Positions 57,401-64,000 of a DNA stretch of 64,000 nucleotides are shown here, piece after piece (position 1 is the stretch's first letter; each line of letters opens with the position of its first letter). Source of the DNA: Zizania palustris. Lineage: Eukaryota > Streptophyta > Magnoliopsida > Poales > Poaceae. Position numbers and translations under genes: made by a program. Location: contig JAAALK010000081.1 in the NCBI GenBank assembly GCA_019279435.1, positions 24,297,903-24,361,902 of the forward strand, written 5' to 3'. A model generated the notes under the pieces. That model searched no databases, was not told the DNA's origin, and saw nothing but the letters and a program-made list of their open reading frames with translations.

Positions 57401-57857
57401 TTAGTGACTTGCAAACATTGATCTTGTTACTGGCTATGTAGACTATAGTATTAGTGATCTGAATAGTATTAAGTGACGATGAATTGATGGTGTTTCATGT
57501 TTATTCCCAATATAATTATGCGATACTGCTGCCATACCATTTTTATGGAGTATGGCATCGCTTCGTTGCACGCTATACTCATCTAAAATGTGTGAAGGTG
57601 GTTAGGTGCCTCGCCATGTCACCGTAATAACTATGGCTGGTAATAAAAACACCTTTTTGTTCTCTGCTCCCTGATTTTTGTACAGCATAGGTGGAACATG
57701 ATAAATTCACATTGCAAAATCCCATGCATCATGTTGTGTTGCTCATCCTTCTTTCATCTGTTACAGGGACACCATTGTTGGTTTGGTTGACGAGCTAGTT
57801 GTGAACACCAAAAAGTTTGCGAGAGCGACCTCAAAAGAGATTGAAAAATGGCGTTAA
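54450..57857 (+). CDS. small glycine-rich protein, AS8-like, unknown function
   Basis: Three exons (54450-54597, 56126-56297, 57767-57857) join in phase to give 136 residues with no breaks. The N-terminus is hydrophilic (MGTTKKKGEDQKALLWRLPE). Glycine-rich hydrophobic stretches follow (FGVGIGCGAGAGVGFFGG and LGFGVGAGCGVGFGFGYGLG) that could form glycine-zipper membrane helices. The tail is basic (TKKFARATSKEIEKWR). It resembles plant proteins annotated as cadmium-induced AS8-like; the match is from recall and the function is unknown. The ATG context is GGCGATGGGG. Introns are 1,528 and 1,469 bases. A chromovirus lies 98 bases upstream of the ATG, so the native promoter is now on its far side. 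Confidence 0.82.
56720..57640. repeat. probable transposon insertion in intron 2 of the AS8-like gene
   Basis: A GC-rich block (56770-57120) with overlapping but unrecognisable frames on both strands sits in an AT-rich intron. GGCATCGCCTAG on the left and TTAGGTGCCTCGCC on the right look like loose inverted ends. The type is not determined. Confidence 0.35.
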
Positions 57858-58590
57858 ACTGCACCAGCTTATAATTTCCTCCATCAGCTGTCAGCCTATC
57901 ATAAATGGATATTGATTGAAGGTTAAGAGCAGTATGTCTTATGCCTTAGATGAAGATTAGGAGTTAGCATGGGATGAAGACTATTGCAAGCAGTATGATG
58001 TCTTAAATGTAGATTAGGAGTTGTCTGTGGATAATGTTCTTATTTATTCTCATGTTCATCAGCAAGCATGTCTGTATGTAAGTTGAGCTCTGAAAGTTAT
58101 GATTTAGGAAGAAAACATGAGACTGGTGGACTTGTTTCCATGTTTGGTTACTTGTTTTTGGTTATTACCACGCTACTTTTATGCTCATCTCGGACAATAT
58201 GTTGGAGGATGGATTGATTCTCTGAATTTCTGATGACATTAGGTGTTTGATATACCTTCATATTGTCAGTTAAATGTGTGCTAGGATTCTGTAGAACAAC
58301 ATCACATTTCATCACAATTTATAGTTCATAATTCCTAACGACGCATACAAGTGCAACATGATAAATTGACAATCATAAGCTCCAACATTGTTATCACACC
58401 ATTTTATAGTTATTCTAATGTGTGTTGCATGTGTTCTTGATCTTGAGAAGGAAAAGCTGTATACGTATGGAACAAACTCTATAGATTGGTGTTGTAACTT
58501 AAGAATTGTTCAAAAGCAAGAGAGGAAAGAGTATGTCAATGAAGTTAGTTCCTAATGATTTGTATCATCATGCATCAGGATAAATTTATG
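57858..58590. other. 3' UTR and downstream flank of the AS8-like gene
   Basis: AT-rich, with no coding signal beyond the stop at 57857. Two near-repeats of AAGCAGTATGATGTCTTA / AGCAGTATGTCTTATGCCTT occur at 57927-58010. Confidence 0.4.
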
Positions 58591-58595
58591 TCGGC

Positions 58596-58823
58596 CTTTT
58601 AATTTCTATTGGTATTTCTAAAAACCGATGGAAGTTAACTAATTTTCGTCGGTCTAGCCGACGGAAGTTAGCCATTTTGCCTAGCCGATGGAAGTTAGTC
58701 ATTTTACTAACGTGATCAAAAATTTCTGCTAACTTTCGCCGGTTAGGCCGGGCCGATGAAAGTTAAATAACTTCGGTCGGCGGCCAACGGAAATTAGCCA
58801 TTTTCCGTCGAGACGCTTCCATC
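58596..58823. mobile_element. CACTA subterminal-repeat remnant, left half
   Basis: Multiple GCCGACGGAAGTTAG / AACTTTCGCCGG words as in 46023-48471, but without a CACTA terminus. It resumes at 59412 after the hAT insertion. Confidence 0.62.
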
Positions 58824-59403
58824 CAGTGGCGGAGCTAGACTCAAAACATAGGGGGGATGAGTTTAAAGGTCCAACATATTCAATTAATATTACTATTGAA
58901 ATACTACATCATTGCATTAATGCATTTGCATATTTGCATCAAAGAAACTAAAAGGAAGGAACAGAGCCACAGTCCACCGAGGAGTATTATTTACCGATGC
59001 AGGATTGTAGCCGGGCAGAGTAGGGACGGGCGGATGGGCGGAGGCGGTGCGACGCGGCGTCGGGGGCTCACCAGCTCAGGGCCGCCAGGGCGGCGGTCGG
59101 CGGCCGCGCAGCGAGCGCGTGGCGAGCGGCGGCGTCGGCCGTCGGGCGTCGCTGCGTCGGGCGCGCGGAAAGTGGCGGCGTCAGGCGGTGCACAGTGAAG
59201 AGAAAACTGGAATTAGGTTTCCACTTTCTAGTGTATTCTTTTTTTGATACTTTGGGCTTTCCAGTTTTGGGCTGTTATTGGGCTTGGGCTAAAAACTAAA
59301 AAACTACAGTAAAATGCTACAGTACCCTACCCCTGCTAATACCGGTTCCAGCTATGCAGTAGGGGGGGCGCGCCCCCTGCCCCCCCCGGTATTTCCGCCC
59401 CTG
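58824..59403. mobile_element. hAT element, 580 bases, inserted in CACTA repeats
   Basis: The ends CAGTGGCGGAGCTAG and (reversed) CAGGGGCGGAAATAC pair over the first nine to ten bases. A perfect 8-base duplication CTTCCATC flanks it (58816-58823 and 59404-59411). It has the same left terminus as 11517-11683. A GC-rich interior (59010-59190) leaves short frames open, with no transposase. Confidence 0.86.
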
Positions 59404-59411
59404 CTTCCATC

Positions 59412-59635
59412 GGGTAAATGTCGACGGAAATTAGCATTTTGCTGATGGAAGTTAGCTTCTTCCATTGGTATTGGTCTAATTTTCATTAGCTTTAGCCAAC
59501 GGAAGTTAATTAACTTCTGTCAGCGGCCGACAGAAATTAACTATTTTCCGTCGAGACGTCTCCATCGACCAAATGCCAAGGAAAATTAACATTTTATCGA
59601 CGGAAATTAGCTACTTCCGTTAATATACAAAAGTT
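59412..59635. mobile_element. CACTA subterminal-repeat remnant, right half
   Basis: Continues the GACGGAAATTAGC / GCCAACGGAAGTTAATT repeats. TTTTCCGTCGAGACG appears in both halves (58802 and 59544), showing an internal larger-period repeat. Confidence 0.6.
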
Positions 59636-59852
59636 TGCTGGATTCTCATATTGCATGCATGCTAATATTGTTGCAATGCAAGAAGAAGGGCATATGAGAA
59701 TCAATCATACTAATCACTCCCTTGACATGAGGTGTTTGTGTCATCCTTTGCCAGTTGCCACTGTATGCTAGCTCTGAAAAGGCCAGCACGTGCAGATGAT
59801 GTTTCCTACTAGCTTGCAACGTACCATACGGTTCCTCTTCCATCCTTGCACG

Positions 59853-59888
59853 CAGCAGCAGCAGCAGCAGCAGCAGCAGCCAGCAGCT
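59853..59888. repeat. (CAG)n microsatellite
   Basis: About ten CAG units with one extra C at 59881. Confidence 0.88.
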
Positions 59889-59889
59889 G

Positions 59890-61430
59890 TGTTCTTTCTT
59901 CGTGCCAGGCCAGCTGCAAGCTAAGCAGCATTCATGGATGAGCTCTTTATTTGTGCAAATCTCAGTGGATTAGGTCATCAGGCTAAGCCTGAATCATCAT
60001 GTCAGTGTACCAAACAAGTTACAGGGGCCCTCTTTGTTCTGTCCATGCTAAAATATTCATCATTTATCATTAAAAAACCATCAATTATATTGTTTTCTCT
60101 CATGCATGTTCCATGGACCATGTTGCCCTGTCTTCTGTCAGGGAAACCATAGGCTTCATTCATGCTCTGAAAGTAGAAGCAGCCATGGAGATGGGAACAA
60201 GGCAACCACTGATAAGTTATATTTAGAGTGTTAGAAAAAAACATTACCACCCTACACCTGTTCATCACATCATCAGAAATTCAGGGAAACTTTAGACATA
60301 ATAAAACCAAGAGGTGTACAATGCAAGTGTTGGTTCAGTGGCACTGTGCACTGCACAGCACTCGCTCACTACATGATGAGAGCCAAGAGGCACGCACTCT
60401 CCCACTGTAGCAGCGATGGAAAGTGGAAAGGCTGAGCTAGTGCTGCTGCTGCATGCAGTTGTGAGAAAGCAGGAAGCTGCTGTGCTAGCTAGCTGCTGCT
60501 GCTACCTCTGCTGCCATGGCCATGCCATGCCATGCTCAGATAGTCAGATGCTCTTCATGCTTGTCTGATGGATAAGCTAGCTAGCTTTGCCCTTAGACCT
60601 CCTTGGCCAGCTGCTACAGTAGTCCTATGGTCTCACTATTATGTCACACGCTCTCTCTGTAAGCTCTGAAGATTTTTGTCGTTGTTGCTGTTGCTGAGGC
60701 AGCTGAGGAAAACGTAGTAGGAGTTCACGTGCATGTAAGCGCGCGCGCGCTAGGCTGAGTGACAGAGCATGCAGCTGATTTGACACCACGATGCTGCTGC
60801 TGCTGCTGCTGCTGCTGTAGGAGCTGAGAAGCAAGCACGGCAGCCATGAGCCATGGATGGTACGATGGAGTGTTGGCTAGCTAGCTCATCACTCATCAGT
60901 AGCAGCTTGTTGCTGCGTGCGTACGTGCAAGAACCTCTGCAAGGTTGCAGGTGCGACGGCATTGGTTGAGCTGATCTTGTGGCGATCTTCTTTCAGGGTT
61001 CCTCTGTCTGGATTTTGGGAGCCATGGATCTACACCAACTCTCTCACATTCAGATTTTCGAGGCTCCTGCATCTCTTCTCACTGTAAAGAGTTTGATTCA
61101 AGCTCTAGACTTCTACTTGACTGATAATATCCATCAACCAAATCAAACTAGGATAATGTTTAAATTTGAAAATAGGATGAAGCGATCGAGCAGGATCTTG
61201 AGTAAGATTTAGTGGCGATTTGGGCCATTTTCTCCATCTGTTTTTTTGTGGTCACGCTCTCAAAATTAAATTCCAGTATGCGGATTCCCATCTGCCTGCA
61301 GGCCGTCCATCCCGCTGGGTGAATTTGGATTCTTGCTGCATCACATCACAGTGTAGGACTACGACTACTGTTTACTGTTCTTACAGCGTGGGGCCTAGCC
61401 TCCAGTTTTTTTTAGGTTGATAGATATATA
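59890..61430. other. intergenic DNA, no supported gene
   Basis: Moderate GC with GCTAGCTAGC and CATGCATG-type words, as in many rice promoters. No frame with recognisable features. I compared short segments from memory with conserved plant microRNAs and saw no match. Confidence 0.35.
60792..60817. repeat. (CTG)n microsatellite
   Basis: Eight to nine CTG units. Confidence 0.88.
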
Positions 61431-61439
61431 AGGATCTAA

Positions 61440-61783
61440 GGGGGTGTTTAGATCTAGGGGCTAAATTTTAGCCCGTGTCACATCGGATGTTTCAGCATTA
61501 ATTGGAAGGACTAAACGTGAACTAATTATAAAAATAATTGCAGAATCGGAGACTAAATCACGAGACGAATTTTTTAAGCCTAATTAATCCATAATTAGCA
61601 AATGTTTACTGTAGCATCACATTGTCAAATCATGGTGTAATTAGGTTCATTAGATTCGTCCCGTGAATAATCCTCCGATTATGAATGGGTTTTGTAAATA
61701 GTCTACATTTAATACTCCAAAATAGTATTTAAACATTGGATGCGATAGTGGCTAAAATTTTAGCCCCTGATTCAAACACCCCC
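61440..61783. mobile_element. Tourist-like (PIF/Harbinger) MITE, best-preserved copy of its family
   Basis: The ends GGGGGTGTTTAGATC and (reversed) GGGGGTGTTTGAATC pair, and TAA is duplicated at 61437-61439 and 61784-61786. Length 344 bases. The same family occurs at 21684-22040 and 45063-45405. Confidence 0.82.
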
Positions 61784-61789
61784 TAAATT

Positions 61790-62180
61790 AGATACGAAGA
61801 AAATGGACAATGTTTCCGTAGCGAAGCAGGATGTCTTCGGAGAGAGTAGTTGTTGAAACTCTCGTACGTCCTGCAAAACTCTCTTAGAAATAGTGAAGTT
61901 ATGTCGTGGCGGGTGTCCGTGAATTTTACCCTTCGATTCGGAGGTATTTTCCACGTTAAATATGTGTGAAATTCTTGGGTCATTATTTCTAACATTTATA
62001 CCGTCTATTAGTTATTCATCTTGCATTATTGAAATATAGACCAATGTGTTGCAGCTAGCTGCTAATATATAGTTGGAGAAGAAAGTGACACCATGGAATA
62101 TAATGTTTCCCATTTTGCCCTTTGTGAGCATCATATGATGAAAGTGGTGGTTGACTAATGTACGAGTTAAATAATATATA
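61790..62180. other. intergenic DNA, no gene seen
   Basis: Minus-strand frames at 61772-61995 overlap the MITE end and have no recognisable features. Confidence 0.35.
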
Positions 62181-62182
62181 TT

Positions 62183-62370
62183 TTTTTAAAAAAAATCAAA
62201 TTTGTATGCCCATTTCAAAAAATTGCAGAAGTAGTATGCGGTCGGCACTCGAAGTGCCAACTGGAGCTGACGTGGCATCCGGTCGGCACCGTATGTTATT
62301 TTTGCAAATTTTTCAGATGGACATATGTATTTGAATTTTTTTAAAAAAATATTATTTTTTTTAAAAAAAT
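62183..62370. repeat. imperfect inverted repeat with GTCGGCAC cores
   Basis: The left arm (AAATCAAATTTGTATGCCCA, then CGGTCGGCACTC) is mirrored by the right arm (CCGGTCGGCACCG, then TGGACATATGTATTTGAA). The spacer contains GACGTGGC. The cores recall the array at 2281-2590. Confidence 0.58.
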
Positions 62371-62379
62371 CTTTTGAGT

Positions 62380-63505
62380 GTTGTACGAAGCGAAGAACTC
62401 CATTTCATATAAGGGCATTTTAGTCATTTAGATAATAACATTTGTTTGCGTTGGCATATTACATTTGCCCAAGTCAACAGTGCCACATAAAAAAAATTTA
62501 CTTTGAAATCCTAGATTGCTTTCAAATTGCAGAAATTTAAACATCTCAAATTCGAATGGAACCAAGAAGATAGGCAATGCAAAGCACTTTGCCCATTTAT
62601 TGCCTTGCTAACTCCTTCCTGTCGCTCGATCCTCACTGTCGTGCGTCAATGCACACCCGAGTCAAATTATTTTCAATCTAACAAATTATAAACTTATTTT
62701 GGCTCCACATCAGCAATTGGGACGCATTCACGTTTGAAAATTAGATTTGAAATCCTCGCCGGACTCATGCAGAGACGCAGATCGACGCGTCGATGGATTC
62801 AACAGCTAGTAGTAGTAGCCGGATGAGTTCATCTACCAGAGGACCACTTCACCTGCAGAAACGGGATTAACCGTGCAGACATATTCCCATCCATCACTAG
62901 CTTGAACCATTCGAACAATCAGCAGCAAGCAGCTCAGTAAATTTCCCACTGTGAATGCTCGCTCGCAGCTGTTCGCGTTAGCGATCGAGCTAAGCATTGT
63001 GCATGCATGCATGTAGCTGCTGCTGTAGTAGCATCACCGACAGCAGCTGCAGATTAAGAATGGACGGATCCAAGATCATGTCATGAACAGTGACCCTGAA
63101 AGATACAACCCATGAGCTGCAGTTTTTTTTTTTGCATCGTCTCTGAAATCTCAGCATGCAAGTTAAGTCAGAAATTTAGATTCTTTAATACACCTCTGAT
63201 CCATAGCAACTGAATGCTCAGCTCATCATGAACTGCTGCAGTGCTGCTAGACTTTAAGTCAATGACACCAACTAAGAAACAAAAATGGAGTTGAGGAAAA
63301 TGAGAAAAAAATGGAAATTGAGTTCAGTTCAGTTGAGTTGAGTTGAGTTCAGTTCACCTATGATGCATGTTCTCCCGAAGTTCATGCTTGCTCCCCTACA
63401 TTATGACAAGGAAAAAAGAAAAGGGAAAAAAGATGATAATAAAAGTTGCGTTTTTTTAGCTCTCTGCTTCGATGGAACAGTGAAATGGCAATGCTGTTTG
63501 CTATG
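62380..63505. other. intergenic DNA and 3' UTR region of the ZF-HD gene
   Basis: No further gene. The part nearest the ZF-HD stop (about 63360-63510) is probably 3' UTR. It contains a GTTCAGTTGAGTTGAGTTGA run (63325-63350). Confidence 0.4.
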
Positions 63506-63510
63506 CTAGG

Positions 63511-64000
63511 TCACTCCAGCTTCAGCGACGGCGGGGAGGAGTCTGCGCCGGGGTGGCAGGATGGCCCCGGCTGCTTTGGCATTGGCATTGGCATTGGAGG
63601 TGACGGCATCGCCATGGTAGTCGGCGCCGGTGTGCGCTGCTGCGGCGGCGAGGACGGGAGCGGCTTCTTGGCAAGGTTGTGCTTGTTGTTGTGCATCCAG
63701 ACCTTGAGGACGCGGCGCTTGACGCCGATCTCCTGGCAGAAGTGGTGCACCATGGCGTCGTCGAGCTTCTGCAGGCGCCAACCGACGTGCTCGGCGAAAT
63801 CCAGCATGCGGGCCTTCTGCTCGGCGGTGAACTTGGTGCGGAACCGCTTCTTGGACGACGAGGAGCCACCCGAGCCGCGTGCGGCGGCTGCGGCAGCGGC
63901 AGCGGCGCTGCCCATGGCGCCTCCGAAACCGCCGCCGACGCCGTCCATCTCCTCGGACTCCGACGTGTGGACCATGTTCAGCGGCATGATGATCTGGTGG
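63511..64000 (-). CDS. zinc-finger homeodomain (ZF-HD) transcription factor, C-terminal part
   Basis: A nuclear DNA-binding regulator found only in plants. The visible part has an acidic HTSESEEMDGVGG, a poly-Ala run, then the ZF-HD homeodomain KKRFRTKFTAEQKARMLDFA ... VKRRVLKVWMHNNKHNL (about residues 45-105 of the visible part), with the recognition helix VWMHNNKHN typical of this family. The tail is Pro/Met-rich (PMPMPMP), ending SLKLE and TGA at 63511-63513. The frame is open at the right edge, so the N-terminal zinc-finger dimerisation domain lies outside. These genes are usually intronless. The tail repeat comes from (GGCATT)n DNA at 63577-63596 and may vary in length between accessions. 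Confidence 0.9.
   Translation of the reverse strand, partial: HQIIMPLNMVHTSESEEMDGVGGGFGGAMGSAAAAAAAAARGSGGSSSSKKRFRTKFTAEQKARMLDFAEHVGWRLQKLDDAMVHHFCQEIGVKRRVLKVWMHNNKHNLAKKPLPSSPPQQRTPAPTTMAMPSPPMPMPMPKQPGPSCHPGADSSPPSLKLE

Noticed and set aside
59640..60980. Possible microRNA gene in the region rich in GCTAGC and CATGC words
   Set aside because: No match to conserved plant microRNAs that I can recall and no clear long hairpin by eye. A folding program would be needed to test novel hairpins.
1..64000. CRISPR arrays, bacterial operons, tRNA or rRNA genes
   Set aside because: Repeats here have transposon ends and target duplications. The only tRNA-like segment is a T-arm within a MITE, and the tRNA matches are primer-binding sites.

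Overview
This is plant nuclear DNA, almost certainly a grass and most likely rice (genus Oryza). Genes have short exons with GT-AG introns. Coding exons are GC-rich with a sharp 5' GC rise. The space between genes is AT-rich and packed with the small DNA transposons typical of rice: Tourist, Stowaway, hAT and Micron-like MITEs, plus Helitrons and CACTA elements. There are no bacterial-style operons. I found no tRNA, rRNA or CRISPR. I did not find a convincing new biological system; the interest lies in nested transposons, captured gene pieces and broken reading frames.

Layout. 1-1.2 kb: 5' part of a minus-strand SKIP35-like gene that runs off the left edge. 1.4-22 kb: gene-poor MITE field with a copia-type solo LTR (6822-7756, perfect 5-bp target duplication), a 167-bp hAT MITE (perfect 8-bp duplication), Tourist elements and a Micron-like element inside a TA microsatellite. 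22.2-23.4 kb: a kelch F-box gene (+). 24.5-34 kb: a transposon nest with a small Helitron, a decayed Tat-type Ty3/gypsy element with its 5' LTR, a tandem array ending in a 1,000-N assembly gap, then an inverted partial Helitron copy. 34.5-36.7 kb: two inverted copies of one long-TIR element flanking a single first exon of a PSB33-like chloroplast Rieske protein (-). 37.1-41.4 kb: an eight-exon CDK-like kinase gene (+) with a missing start and an in-frame stop. 43.5-44.5 kb: a single-exon DUF579 (IRX15-like) gene (-). 46.0-48.5 kb: a complete CACTA element carrying three exons of an XBAT32-like ankyrin gene. 49.1-54.35 kb: a complete but decayed Ty3/gypsy chromovirus inserted 98 bp upstream of the start codon of a small glycine-rich AS8-like gene (54.45-57.86 kb, +). 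58.6-59.6 kb: CACTA subterminal repeats split by a 580-bp hAT element. 63.5-64 kb: 3' end of a zinc-finger homeodomain (ZF-HD) regulator (-), cut by the right edge.

The genes are unrelated neighbours: ubiquitin ligase adaptors, a photosystem II factor, a kinase, a cell-wall protein, a transcription factor and a small protein of unknown role. Several of them (F-box, DUF579, PSB33-like) show single-base length changes in short G/C runs exactly where family conservation requires frame continuity. This points either to base errors in the assembly or to several recent gene losses; sequence alone cannot decide.
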